From JBMNGO01 sp050949885 (GTDB taxonomy: Bacteria > Bacillota > Syntrophomonadia > Syntrophomonadales > Syntrophomonadaceae), in contig JBMNGO010000005.1 in NCBI GenBank assembly GCA_050949885.1, positions 372,001 to 436,000 on the forward strand: DNA of 64,000 nucleotides, given 5' to 3'. Position 1 is the first letter of the stretch, and every line of letters begins with the position of its first letter. The translations under genes and the position numbers were made by a program. This document shows, piece by piece, positions 42,013-51,671 of this stretch. A model generated the notes under the pieces. The model did no database searches and was not told the origin of the DNA. It was given only the letters and a program-made list of their open reading frames with translations.

Positions 42013-42067
42013 TAAACTTGATAACCTGAACGTTTGTTGGGCATGTTACTTGGACTGGATTGGACTG

Positions 42068-42123
42068 AATGGTAATCTGCTTCTCCATAATCTGCCGGGA
42101 ATACCTGGCAGGGGAGAACCATT
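42068..42123 (+). ncRNA. Three-tier RNA hairpin in the leader of the PPOX-fold gene
   Basis: AATGG (42068-42072) pairs with CCATT (42119-42123). After an eight-base bulge TTCTCC (42081-42086) pairs with GGAGAA (42113-42118). Inside that, CTGCCGGG (42092-42099) pairs with CCTGGCAG (42104-42111) closed by an AATA tetraloop. No T-run follows, and the ribosome site of the next gene begins eight bases later. It is not a class I recognise; a structured 5' leader is the best description. Confidence 0.45.
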
Positions 42124-42146
42124 GGGAAAAAAGGAGGAATCAAGAG

Positions 42147-42635
42147 TTGGGTACATCAGGGTTTAAGCCCATGAAAAGAAGGCCGGAGAGAGAGATAAGC
42201 AGGGAAGAAGCGATAGATATATTGAAACAGGGTGAATATGGGGTTCTTTCCCTGGCTCATACAGAAAACGGGTATCCGTATGGTGTGCCCATCAATTACA
42301 TTTATGATAGCAATAAACTGTATTTCCATTGTGGAAATAGCGGCCAAAAGCTGGACATAATAAGAACTAACCCCCGGGCTTGTTTTACCGTAGTGCTTGA
42401 TGCCCAGGTATTGCCCAAACAACATTCCACCTCTTATAGAAGTGTAATAGTATTTGGCCGGTGTTCTTTAGTAGAAAAAGAGCTTAAGGATGAAATCCTG
42501 TTAAAGTTTGGCTTGCATTTTGCGGCTGAGTATCCTGAAGAAATAAAGAAGAACATAGTTAAACTAGGGAAGGTAACAGAGATAATTCAGTTTGAGATTG
42601 AGCACTTAACTGGAAAACGGCGTAAACTTGAATAA
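42147..42635 (+). CDS. Pyridoxamine 5'-phosphate oxidase-fold flavoprotein (NimA-like)
   Basis: 162 residues of the FMN-binding split-barrel family: REEAIDILKQGEYGVLSLA, GYPYGVPINYIYDSNKLYFH, and GQKLDIIRTNPRACFTVV. Such proteins are often annotated 5-nitroimidazole reductase-like; the natural substrate is unknown. TTG 42147 is chosen because AAGGAGG lies nine bases upstream; ATG 42171 is the next candidate. It is a single gene with a structured leader and faces fabK across a strong terminator. Confidence 0.85.
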   Translation: MGTSGFKPMKRRPEREISREEAIDILKQGEYGVLSLAHTENGYPYGVPINYIYDSNKLYFHCGNSGQKLDIIRTNPRACFTVVLDAQVLPKQHSTSYRSVIVFGRCSLVEKELKDEILLKFGLHFAAEYPEEIKKNIVKLGKVTEIIQFEIEHLTGKRRKLE

Positions 42636-42697
42636 AACTATTGCGAGGTTACGAGCCATTTAGATGGTAAGTCGGGACATATCTTTAGCCTATGACT

Positions 42698-42740
42698 AAG
42701 GGGGGAATAATTATCTTGAACAGGTAATTATTCCTCCTTT
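42698..42740. terminator. Bidirectional terminator between PPOX gene and fabK
   Basis: AAGGGGGGAATAATTA pairs with TAATTATTCCTCCTTT (14 exact pairs plus two wobbles) with an 11-base loop. It lies between two convergent stops. T/A runs are short on each side, but the stem is long. Confidence 0.7.
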
Positions 42741-42751
42741 AATATCAAGGC

Positions 42752-43708
42752 CTATTCGCACCCAAAAACGTTTTGTAAGGTATATGCCCGTTTTAGAACT
42801 TCAATGGTTTCAGCAACCAGTGTATTGATAATTTCCCTGGCCGGTTTAATTTCCTTTAGGGGATTAACACTTTGGCTGCATGAAATAGAACCATTATCTA
42901 CTTCTCCATACAGTGCTGCCAGGGCATTCTTGCCTGTAGCCAATTCGTTGAGCACCTCTGGGGGAGCTCCCTGACGTTCCAGGGCCAGGTATTTATCAGT
43001 AAAATTATTTTTTATTACTCTGACTCCGTGACCATGCAGAGAACCGGTTACAACGGAATCAGTATCTCTGGCCGCAATGACTTTCTCTTTGAAGCGGGGA
43101 TGAACCACGCACTCCTCGGCCAGAATAAAAATGGAACCCATTTGCACCCCATCTGCTCCCATTATCATAGCGGCAGCGATACCTCTGGCATCTGTAATTC
43201 CGCCGGCAGCTATTACGGGAATGCTTATTTCAGGAATAACATTAGTCATAAGAGCCATAGTGGTTTGGGTTCCAATGTGCCCACCGGCTTCCATTCCTTC
43301 AATAATAATGGCATCTGCTCCTGCTGCTTCTACCCTTTTGGCCAGTCTGGTATTGGGTACGATGGTTAATACTTTAATTCCGGCTTCTTTCAAAGGATTT
43401 ATATAATCCACCGGGTTTCCTGCCCCTAAGGTGATAAAGCTGACTTTTTCCCTGATAACCGCCTCAATAAGCTCATCTTTATTGGTATTTAACAGGGGTA
43501 CATTTACTCCGAAGGGTTTATCAGTCAATTGTTTAGTTTTGCGAATTTCCTCTACGAGCCAGTCCGGCTCCCGGCTGGCTGCAGCAATTATTCCCGCTCC
43601 CCCCGCATTGGATACAGCACTGGTCAAGCCAGATTCGGATATCCAAGCCATCGCTCCTTGCAGAATGGGATATCTTATTCCTAATAACTCCGTTATTCTT
43701 GTCTTCAC
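42752..43708 (-). CDS. fabK: Enoyl-ACP reductase II (FabK), FMN-dependent
   Basis: 318 residues of the 2-nitropropane dioxygenase/FabK TIM-barrel family. N-terminus MKTRITELLGIRYPILQGAMAW and blocks DKPFGVNVPLL, EGMEAGGHIG, PVIAAGGI and GADGVQMGS match FabK well, better than nitronate monooxygenase. It performs the last reduction of fatty-acid elongation. GTG start with GGAGGTG. It follows fdhE by 78 bases on the same strand with no terminator in between, so it may share a transcript with the fdh genes. Confidence 0.85.
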   Translation of the reverse strand: MKTRITELLGIRYPILQGAMAWISESGLTSAVSNAGGAGIIAAASREPDWLVEEIRKTKQLTDKPFGVNVPLLNTNKDELIEAVIREKVSFITLGAGNPVDYINPLKEAGIKVLTIVPNTRLAKRVEAAGADAIIIEGMEAGGHIGTQTTMALMTNVIPEISIPVIAAGGITDARGIAAAMIMGADGVQMGSIFILAEECVVHPRFKEKVIAARDTDSVVTGSLHGHGVRVIKNNFTDKYLALERQGAPPEVLNELATGKNALAALYGEVDNGSISCSQSVNPLKEIKPAREIINTLVAETIEVLKRAYTLQNVFGCE

Positions 43709-43786
43709 GCTGGCACCTCCAATAAAATAAAAAGAATGAAAAAAAACGTCAAAGGGTATGGCTCGACTTAATAAATTGGAGGCGGC

Positions 43787-44611
43787 TTAGGAGCTATGGT
43801 TTTTGTATCCTTTTTCTTCTGCCAGCATATCGAGATAAATAGTCTTAATATTAGCAATAAATAGATCCGTGGCTTGTCCTGATTGTCTTTCGTCATAGGT
43901 CTTTATATAACCCCGGCATTTGTCACAGGTATAAATTTGATAGGGATCAGTATCACCCACACTTAAATAGCGTATAGTACCGGGTTCATCATTTTGGCAG
44001 TAAGCACACGCTAAGTATTTAACTTCCCATTCTGCAAAACAGTGGTCACAAAACATGAGCCTGCGTCCATCAGATTTCCGCAACCGGCTTATGGTCGGTT
44101 GGCTGCCGCAAATAGGGCAAGTCATAGGCAAGTCCCATGAGCGAAAATCATCATTGGCCAGATCTTCCTGATAGGCTTCAGCCTGCACTCTTAGAAAAGG
44201 TCTAAGGGCATGATCAAAAATAAACAAAGCTAAATCAGGTGAAATAATAGACGCCTCTTCCAGATTATTGAGATCTTGGCCAGTAAGGAGTTTCTCAGTA
44301 ATATCTGCAAAATCAAATTTATCCAGATCAGCAGCCAGCCTGTCTATAATATCCGCTACTGAGGGACGGGCCTTTTTTAGAAAAGAGATAAAATCAAAAA
44401 GCATTTCCCTGTATTGCTCAGGGTCTACTTTGAATCCAGTAGCAATCAAAAGCGGTTTCTTTTTGACAGTCAAAACTTCGGAAAGACTAGTTTTATTTAC
44501 CGGGTTTAGTTTCTTCAGATAAACCTGTTTTTCATTTTGCCAGTTTTCCAGTTCTTTGTAGAATTCTTCATAGCCCTCAGGCAGTTGGACCGGGGTTTTT
44601 CTATCCATCAT
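43787..44611 (-). CDS. fdhE: Formate dehydrogenase accessory protein FdhE
   Basis: About 274 residues. C-terminal half carries four CxxC motifs (CPICGSQP, CDHCFAEW, CAYCQNDE, CDKCRGYIK), the iron-binding rubredoxin-like sites of FdhE. Needed for activity of exported formate dehydrogenases. ATG 44611 is chosen: GCAGGAG lies six bases upstream. An upstream in-frame GTG touches that site. Lies downstream of fdhA-B-C, separated by a hairpin. Confidence 0.9.
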   Translation of the reverse strand: MMDRKTPVQLPEGYEEFYKELENWQNEKQVYLKKLNPVNKTSLSEVLTVKKKPLLIATGFKVDPEQYREMLFDFISFLKKARPSVADIIDRLAADLDKFDFADITEKLLTGQDLNNLEEASIISPDLALFIFDHALRPFLRVQAEAYQEDLANDDFRSWDLPMTCPICGSQPTISRLRKSDGRRLMFCDHCFAEWEVKYLACAYCQNDEPGTIRYLSVGDTDPYQIYTCDKCRGYIKTYDERQSGQATDLFIANIKTIYLDMLAEEKGYKNHSS

Positions 44612-44640
44612 TATCACTCCTGCATTTTCAAGTGTAGAGA

Positions 44641-44672
44641 AACGAGGGGATATAAGAAAATCTCCCCTCGTT
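44641..44672 (-). terminator. Hairpin between fdh cytochrome b gene and fdhE
   Basis: AACGAGGGGA (44641-44650) pairs exactly with TCCCCTCGTT (44663-44672) around a 12-base loop. On the minus strand only TTTCTCT follows, so it may attenuate fdhE or protect the fdhABC message instead of ending it fully. Confidence 0.55.
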
Positions 44673-44694
44673 AATATCTGTAATTATCCATATA

Positions 44695-45378
44695 TTACTC
44701 AGCTTTTGCTTTATCCCCATAAGTCTCATCATACCAGATAGTATGGTGATGCTTGGCCCAGTCTTCCCGAACCGTACCCTTCCACATACCCCAGAAAGAT
44801 TCTCCAGATCCGGGGTGGAAGGAACCCAGGTAAGCATGCATGCATACCATTACTGTGGCGAGAATCATCGCAATATCGTGAGTAGGATATGCAATTCTTA
44901 CCAGCCAGGCTGGAAAAATCGCCGGAAACCACATAATATACCCGCTCAGTATTAACAGAAATACCATAGTGGGGGTAACTATAGAGTTACCTTTTTCGCC
45001 ACCATTAAACCTGGTTTGAGGAGGAATTTTAACCTTAAAGCCCAGGAATTCAAGTGGGAATACCATTAAGAACTTAATGTCATTCATGCCAAAGCGTAAT
45101 AAATCTTTTATCCAGGCAATAACACCTTTATAACCCAAAACCATACCAATTCCTATTACAATCGTCATAATGACGGCTGCAATTCTGTGTACCAGTCCGG
45201 CTCCGGCATAGCCACCAAAGATAGCGGCTAACCAGTCACACCCATCCAGGAACAGAACCAGTCCTGTAAACAGGCAGAGCAGGAAGGTCACAGTGTGGCC
45301 CCAGTGCGAAAACCGGGCAAGAAAGTTAAATCTTTCTACTCGGGGCACATCAGTTCTGTATTCGGGAAGCAATTGCAT
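44695..45378 (-). CDS. fdhC: Formate dehydrogenase cytochrome b subunit (gamma, FdnI-like)
   Basis: 227 residues with four membrane spans. Histidine candidates for the two b hemes: RFSHWGH, LVHRIAA, PTHDIAM and CMHAYLG. The short stretch HPGSGESFWGMWKGTV follows the last span, as in FdnI-type anchors. It passes electrons between the quinone pool and the Fe-S subunit. Start overlaps the fdhB stop by one base (TAATG). Confidence 0.93.
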   Translation of the reverse strand: MQLLPEYRTDVPRVERFNFLARFSHWGHTVTFLLCLFTGLVLFLDGCDWLAAIFGGYAGAGLVHRIAAVIMTIVIGIGMVLGYKGVIAWIKDLLRFGMNDIKFLMVFPLEFLGFKVKIPPQTRFNGGEKGNSIVTPTMVFLLILSGYIMWFPAIFPAWLVRIAYPTHDIAMILATVMVCMHAYLGSFHPGSGESFWGMWKGTVREDWAKHHHTIWYDETYGDKAKAE

Positions 45379-46181
45379 TATTGATGACCTCCTTCCTCAT
45401 GATGGCCTTTTTTGTTGGCCAGAAGCCTGGTGGTAATAAAACTGGTTGCTGACCCGGCCAGAGCAAGCGGGATTAGCCAACCAAAATAAGGTTGTACCCA
45501 GTTTTGCCAGAAGGAAATCTGTCCTGGCACCTGGGGATCAATTGGCAATCCAAACTTATCCGGGCTGTCGGTAAGAACATACAGTTTGTTCAATCCGCCT
45601 AATTCTACCCGACCATAAATGGTGGCCCGGGGAAACCCATTGGCCCTAAGGAATTTGGCCCGTTCTTCAGCTTCTAACAACAATTCATCCCGGTCTCCAA
45701 ATTTCAAGGCTCCAGTGGGGCAAGTGCGAACACAAGCCGGGGTCAATCCCTCTTCTACTCGATCTACGCAGAGAGTGCACTTGGTAATCTTGTCTTCTCT
45801 TTTACGGTACTTGGGTATCATGAAAGGACAGGCATAGGTGCAGTATTGACACCCTATACACTTATCCGGATCATGATAGGTGGCTCCCCAGGCGGTTTTG
45901 GAATAAGCCCCCCGTGGACATGCCTTCATGCAGGCCGGATCATAGCAATGCATACACTGATACTTTAAAAAGTTCCAATATACGCCATTAACTGGATCCT
46001 CACCTTCAATAAACCTGACCACAGTAAAGGTATCACCATTAGTGTCCCCACCATGGGTATCATAGTTACCTTTAAAAGGCTCGATTACTGCTGGAAGCTG
46101 GTTCCAATCCTTACAAGCTACCATGCAACCGCGGCAGGCAGTGCACTTGCTTACATCATAAAGATTAGTCAAATTTGCCAT
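45378..46181 (-). CDS. fdhB: Formate dehydrogenase iron-sulfur subunit (beta)
   Basis: 267 residues with sixteen cysteines arranged for four 4Fe-4S clusters: CTACRGCMVAC, CMHCYDPACMKAC, CIGCQYCTYAC and CTLCVDRVEEGLTPACVRTC. A C-terminal membrane span (FGWLIPLALAGSATSFITT) anchors it as in FdnH. It carries electrons between the catalytic subunit and cytochrome b. ATG 46181 follows AAGGAGGG; an earlier ATG eight codons upstream lies in the fdhA end. Confidence 0.96.
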   Translation of the reverse strand: MANLTNLYDVSKCTACRGCMVACKDWNQLPAVIEPFKGNYDTHGGDTNGDTFTVVRFIEGEDPVNGVYWNFLKYQCMHCYDPACMKACPRGAYSKTAWGATYHDPDKCIGCQYCTYACPFMIPKYRKREDKITKCTLCVDRVEEGLTPACVRTCPTGALKFGDRDELLLEAEERAKFLRANGFPRATIYGRVELGGLNKLYVLTDSPDKFGLPIDPQVPGQISFWQNWVQPYFGWLIPLALAGSATSFITTRLLANKKGHHEEGGHQ

Positions 46182-46183
46182 AT

Positions 46184-49100
46184 CTAAGCCCTCCTTACAT
46201 CGCATAGGAATGCTTTGTATTCAGGAATCATGGTATTGGCGCACCCTATATGGGGAGTAAGGCGATTAGCCGGGTCACCGGTAGCAAAGCCCTTGAAACC
46301 ATAGTGCCATAAGAGTCCTATTTCATGCACTTGTTTTCCATGGATATTAAACGGTTTGAAGCGCTTGGTAACGCAAGCCACTGCTTCAACATCACCGCGA
46401 GTGGTGGAGACGATCACCTTGCCTCCGTTCTTAATGCCTTTTTCCCGGGCCAGTTCTTCGCTGATTTCAACCATCATATCAGGCATAAGTTCGGCCAGCC
46501 AAGGTAGATTACGGGTTAAAGCGCCGGTTTGCCAATGTTCCACTACCCGGTAGGTGGTGGCTACTATGGGATATTTATCCGGAGTTCCCTGTTTGTCGGG
46601 TTCCCATACCTTGGATGCAGGATTCAGGTTCTGCTTATTAATGACATTGGCGGTGGGGCTTTCCCAGGGTTCGTAATGTTCAGGGAAAGGACCATCCTTC
46701 ATGGAAGCTTTGGTAGCAAATATACAACCCATTCCCTCTGGGCGCATGATAAAAGGCATAGCCTTCTCAGGCGGTGAGGTTTTGCCGGTGTCACATACAT
46801 CATCCCCCACCCAGCTGCCGGCTGCTTCGTCCCAACGGATTAAAACCCGTTTTTCATCTCCAGGCCAGGGGGTTACCCCATCCGGAGATATGGAACAACG
46901 GTTGTACACTATTCGTCTATTTACCGGCCATGCCCAGGCCCAGTTGGAGAACAAGCCCAAACCTTCTTTGGAATTGTCTCTATTATCGCGAAGCTGGGGC
47001 TTGTATATTACCTTGCCATCTTTATAAGTCATGGCTCCACAATAAACCCAACATCCACAAGCGGTGCTGCCGTCATCTTTCAGGTTGGCGAAGCCTTCTA
47101 CCGGCAGCCCATCTGCTACGTTGTAGCCGCATAGCTCGGCTGCAACTTTCATAATATCGTCATGACCATGCTCGTCATCGTAGTTCCAGGTCAGCTTGGT
47201 AATGGGTTCATCTTCCGGTTTGTTGCTATCTGCATAGAGTTTCTTGATCCTCTTGCCCAGTTCGTTGTAAATCCAAAGGTCAGCCTTGGATTCACCTACC
47301 GGATCAGCACCCTTCCAGCGATACTGTACCCAACGCCCGGTTTGGGAAGCGGTTCCTTCTTTTTCATAAACCGCTGCCGCAGGAAGGAAAAATACCTCAG
47401 TTTGAATATCGTCCGGGGTAAGTTTGGGCACATTCTCATTGTCCACCGGTCTTTGCCAGGCCTGATAGGTCCAGAAATCGGCGGTTTCGTTCAGCCACAA
47501 GTCTATCGATACCATCCATTTGAGTTTGGATAAAGCCTCTTGCTCCTTGTTGGCATTGGGACCACCTACCACCGGATTGGTGCCGTTTACAAACAGGCCG
47601 TCTATTTCACCCCTGTGCATAGCCTCAAACATTGCTATATGGGAATAGTTTTTCTTTTCATCCCGTTTGGGCAGATAGTGGTAGGCATAATCATTTTTAG
47701 CATTAGCTGCATCTCCCCACCAGGCTTTAAGCAGACTAATCAGCCATTTGGAGGTATTAATCTTGAAACCGGAGTTGGGAAATCCAGCCGCAACCAATTG
47801 CCGGAATTCTTCCAGGCTGTTAAAATGCAGATTGGCTGCTCCCGGGGTGGCTTTTCTAATATACGCCAACAGGTCTTTGTTGTCTGCCCCGTTGGTGGGA
47901 GAATCGATGTACCCAGGTATAATATGGAAGAGCAGGGCCATATCAGTTGCCCCTTGAACGTTGTTCTCTCCTCTCAATGCATTAACTCCGCCCCCTGGGC
48001 GTCCCATATTACCTAAAAGCAGCTGTATTATAGCGAAGGCACGCACATTCTGGCTGCCCACGGTATGTTGGGTGATACCCATGGCATACATAATAGTTCC
48101 GGTTTTATCCGGTGCACCGGTAGCAGTAAAGGCTTCCAGGACCTCCAGGTATTTCTTCTTGGGGGTACCCGTTATCCGGCATACGGTATCAATATCATAA
48201 CGTTCATAGTGTTTCTTCAATAACTGAAAAACACAACGGGGATGCTGCAGAGTAGGATCCTTTTTCGGAAGTCCGTTTTCATCATACTGATAATCCCAAC
48301 TGCTAACATCATATGTGCGCTTTTCTGCATCATAGCCGCTAAATACGCCGTCTTCAAAGCTATATTCGTCTTTTACCAGGAAGGAGGCATTGGTATAAGC
48401 AACTACATAGTCTTTATGATATTTTTCATTATCAATAATATACTTAATCATTCCGCCTAAGAAAGCTATATCAGTACCTGACCTTAAAGGGGCATAGATA
48501 TCAGCCTTGGCAGAAGTTCTGGTATAACGAGGATCAACATGAATGATTTTGGCCTTCCGCTGTTCTCTGGCTTTTAACAGCCATTTCATACTAATGGGAT
48601 GATTTTCTGCGGCATTACTTCCCATTATTAGAGCACAATCAGTATTCTTTAAATCAACAATATGGTTGGTCATAACTCCGCGTCCAAATGAAGGTGACAG
48701 TCCTGCCACCGTAGCGGAGTGTCAGATACGGGCCTGGGTTTCCAAGTAAACAACACCCAGGGCACGCATTAATTTACTTAACAAGTAACACTCTTCGTTA
48801 TCCAGACCGGAACCACCTATAGAAGCGATGGTTTCAGTACGGTTGACTATGACTTCGCTTCCTTCTGCTATAGCCTCCTTGTGAATAAGACTCTTATCTC
48901 TAGTCTCCTTAATTCTCTGTGCAATTTGATCCAGCATCCAATCCCAATCTTTTTCTACCCACTTGTCCGTGCCCGGTGCGCGATACAATGGTTTTTGCAC
49001 CCGCTTGGGGTTTATGATTTGCTCTCCGGTATGTTCATCATATATTTCCCGGAGATTGAACATCGCAGCTCCTTTGGAACAAGCTCCTCCCTGATTAATC

Positions 49101-49351
49101 GGGTTATCTGGGTCGCCGTGAACGCTCAGTAACCTAACAAATTTCCCCTCGGTGTCCCGTTCCGAATACACAACCAGGCCACAACCCGATGCACAATAAG
49201 GACATACCGTAGGCACTGGGGTTACATTTTTAATTCTCAGCTCTTTGACCGCGGATGCGGTAGCTTGGAGATTAAAACCTAAATCCACCAATGCCAAACT
49301 GGCTGCTGTGGCCCCGGTTACCTTAAGAAATTGTCTTCGGGTAACCTTCAT
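46184..49351 (-). CDS. fdhA: Formate dehydrogenase catalytic subunit, selenocysteine-containing, Tat-exported
   Basis: 1055 residues when the in-frame TGA at 48722-48724 is read as selenocysteine (residue 210, in ARI-U-HSATVAGL). A plain reading would break it into a 209-residue and an 841-residue part. The N-terminus MKVTRRQFLKVTGATAASLALV is a Tat signal, so the enzyme acts outside the membrane. A 4Fe-4S motif CPYCASGCG follows, then the Mo/W-bis-MGD dioxo family. It oxidises formate or, in syntrophs, may reduce CO2 with quinol-derived electrons. Ribosome site GGAGAG. First gene of fdhABC. selA/selB and tRNA-Sec are not in the window. Confidence 0.95.
48693..48724 (-). promoter_or_regulatory. 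Selenocysteine codon and bacterial SECIS hairpin in fdhA
   Basis: UGA at 48724-48722 is followed by 11 bases, then GGUGGC-AGGACU-GUCACC (48710-48693), a six-pair stem with a six-base loop. In E. coli fdhF the spacing is also 11 bases and the loop is AGGUCU; here it is AGGACU. The fit in distance, stem and loop supports SelB-dependent decoding. Confidence 0.85.
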
Positions 49352-49410
49352 GAAACATCACACTCTCCTTTCCCCACGCGTCTTAAAACAAATGACCAAA
49401 ATCTCTAAAA

Positions 49411-49439
49411 ATTATAGCATTTCTCTTAGATTATAAACA
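49411..49439 (-). promoter_or_regulatory. Candidate sigma-A promoter of the fdh operon
   Basis: On the minus strand TGTTTA, a 17-base spacer, then TATAAT, 60 bases before the fdhA start. The -10 is perfect, the -35 moderate. The rest of the 280-base gap to moeA shows no gene; an inverted AAAGGAGG/CCTCCTTT lies near 49495-49540. Confidence 0.5.
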
Positions 49440-49631
49440 GATTAAAAAGTAGGATAAAACGGCAATGTTCACTCTCATCCAATACGGTCTGAAAGGAGGA
49501 CATATTAAGTTATTTAACCTATGATTATCCCTCCTTTGTCAGATAAATAATACAAATCCCCAAATCAAAATATTTCGACACAAAAAACGAAATTCCTTGT
49601 TATCTGATTCAATAAACATTAATTCTTAAAT

Positions 49632-51557
49632 CTATTTTACTATATGTTCATAGATAATGCTGCCGGATAGATCCAGGTTATAACCTCCGGCTAGTTGGAC
49701 CGATTTCTTATATTCCTGTGAATGAATGGTATCGAGCAAATGGGATATTCTATCCTCAGTTAACAAATCGGGTAAAATACATATGTCGTATCTTTCTTCC
49801 GCAACCGGAATAAAGTCCAGGTCAAGAGCTTTGGCACTGGAAAAGATACCGAGGCCCGCATCACTGGTATTGTTCTTAACGGCAGCAGCCACCGCTAAAT
49901 GAGTATACTCCTCCCGGTTATAGCCATTAATTTTTTCTGCCTTAATGTTTTGCTGGGCAAGCAGAAAATCCAGCAAAACTCTGGTGCCCGCTCCTTTCTG
50001 CCGATTAATAAAGCGAATCTTCGGATCTTTCAGATCATGCAAACTCTTTATACCTAAAGGGTTGCCTTTTTTAACAATTAGACCTTGTTGCCGTTTAACG
50101 AGGTTTATCAATATCCAATTTTGTTTGGGCAGGTATTTTAATAGGTAATTAAGGTTGTAGTCTCCGGTTTCTGGGTCAAGAAGGTGAATGCCGGAGAAGT
50201 GGGTTTCTTTGCGCAGCAATGACATTATTCCTCCCATACTGCCTGCATTGGCAGAAACCAGCCTCAGGTTATATTTCTTGTTTAGAATATCGGCAATAAA
50301 GTCTAAGGTAAGATCATGACTGCCAATAGTAACCAGAGTATTTTCCAAAACTCTGCTGGGGCGATAAAGATAGGCGGTGCTCTTCTCGCCTGCCTGAAGA
50401 CCTTCCACTCCTCTGGGAATGCAAAGAACACCGTCGGCCTTGACCAGTGAGGAAGAAACACCTGCACCACGAGATAAGGGAAAACCAACAAAATGGTTCT
50501 CAATTTTGGCCAGGTTAACAAAAACGTACTCATCTACTCCCATTGATGAGGCAATTTTTCGTGCAACCTTACATTCTATACGGTCTGGTTCCGGTACTGA
50601 AATCCCCTGACGGCGGTATATAAGGGGCTTTAAGAATAAATGAGCAATTAAGTAGGCAGAAACCGGATAACCTGGAACACCGATAACTGGTTTACCTTCA
50701 ATAATTCCCAAAATAGCAGGTTTGCCAGGGCGTATAGCCAGGCCATGGACTACCAGCTCGCCCATTTCTTTAACCAGGCTGGCAGTAAAGTCTTCCCGCC
50801 CCGTTGATGAGCCTGAACAAATAACTATTATATCTGCTAGAGCCAGGCTTTCTTTTACTGCATTGCGGATGAGGGAAAAATTATCTTTTACGATGGGACG
50901 GCGTAATGGGACAGCTCCCCAATCGCTGCACAAACCGGATAGCATCCAACTGTTGGATTCTACAATCTGGCCAGGTTCCATTTCTTGGCCGCCTCTGTCC
51001 ACCAGTTCGGTCCCGGTGGGGATAATTGCCACTACAGGACGCTTTACTACATTTATATAATGAACTGCCGCAGTGAAAAAAGAGGCTTGTTCTGAGGGAC
51101 CTATGCGAGTGAAAGTCGGAACAATCATGTCTTTGGCCACCAGATCTTCACCTACTGATCTGATATGTTGCCAGGGCACAGCCGGTTTTATTATTACTGC
51201 TTCATTATCAACGAAATTTACATCTTCAATCATTATTACCGCATCAAATGGGTCAGGGACATAATCTCCGGTATCAACTTCAATATATTGGTTCGGGGTT
51301 GAAAGCCTGATGGGATTAAACTCAGTGGCGGCAAAGGTGTCCTGGGCCTTGACGGCAATTCCGTCCATGGCCGATGCCGCATAATGAGGGGAGGAACGCT
51401 GGGCAAAAACGGGCTCAGCAGTTATTCGATCTTTTGCATCTGCTACATCAATAGATTCTTTTTGAGGAGAAAAAAAACCTATTTTGTCCAGACTGCCCCA
51501 ATACAATGCATATGCCTTTTCTAGGGGAATATTTTCTATAAATACTTTACGAGGCAT
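49632..51557 (-). CDS. moeA: MoeA molybdopterin molybdotransferase fused to a periplasmic-binding-like domain
   Basis: 641 residues. The first ~400 are MoeA (SPHYAASAMDGIAV, IIPTGTEL, ICSGSSTGREDF, RPGKPAILG, GVPGYPVSA), which inserts molybdenum or tungsten into molybdopterin-AMP. The last ~220 are a PBP-like/LysR-substrate type domain (VTIGSHDLTLDFIADILNKKYNLRLVSANAGSMGG, NRQKGAGTRVLLDFLL, DAGLGIF), found in one of the two MoeA copies of many anaerobes and thought to sense oxyanion or cofactor. Upstream of fdhA on the same strand. Confidence 0.92.
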   Translation of the reverse strand: MPRKVFIENIPLEKAYALYWGSLDKIGFFSPQKESIDVADAKDRITAEPVFAQRSSPHYAASAMDGIAVKAQDTFAATEFNPIRLSTPNQYIEVDTGDYVPDPFDAVIMIEDVNFVDNEAVIIKPAVPWQHIRSVGEDLVAKDMIVPTFTRIGPSEQASFFTAAVHYINVVKRPVVAIIPTGTELVDRGGQEMEPGQIVESNSWMLSGLCSDWGAVPLRRPIVKDNFSLIRNAVKESLALADIIVICSGSSTGREDFTASLVKEMGELVVHGLAIRPGKPAILGIIEGKPVIGVPGYPVSAYLIAHLFLKPLIYRRQGISVPEPDRIECKVARKIASSMGVDEYVFVNLAKIENHFVGFPLSRGAGVSSSLVKADGVLCIPRGVEGLQAGEKSTAYLYRPSRVLENTLVTIGSHDLTLDFIADILNKKYNLRLVSANAGSMGGIMSLLRKETHFSGIHLLDPETGDYNLNYLLKYLPKQNWILINLVKRQQGLIVKKGNPLGIKSLHDLKDPKIRFINRQKGAGTRVLLDFLLAQQNIKAEKINGYNREEYTHLAVAAAVKNNTSDAGLGIFSSAKALDLDFIPVAEERYDICILPDLLTEDRISHLLDTIHSQEYKKSVQLAGGYNLDLSGSIIYEHIVK

Positions 51558-51671
51558 AAAAAATCTCCTTGAGAAATTTTTGCTTTATTTTAACTCATTG
51601 TATAATAGAAAACAAAAATATTGATTCGCTAAATTAGAAATACCCGCTGGGTAATTAAGGTGGCCTATGTA

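Noticed and set aside
46774..48016. Several 70-160 codon plus-strand frames opposite fdhA
   Set aside because: Antisense shadows of the formate dehydrogenase gene; no independent support.
48709..48724. fdhA as a pseudogene broken by a nonsense codon
   Set aside because: The TGA is at the conserved selenocysteine position and is followed by a SECIS-like hairpin at the canonical distance; both halves are full and in one frame.
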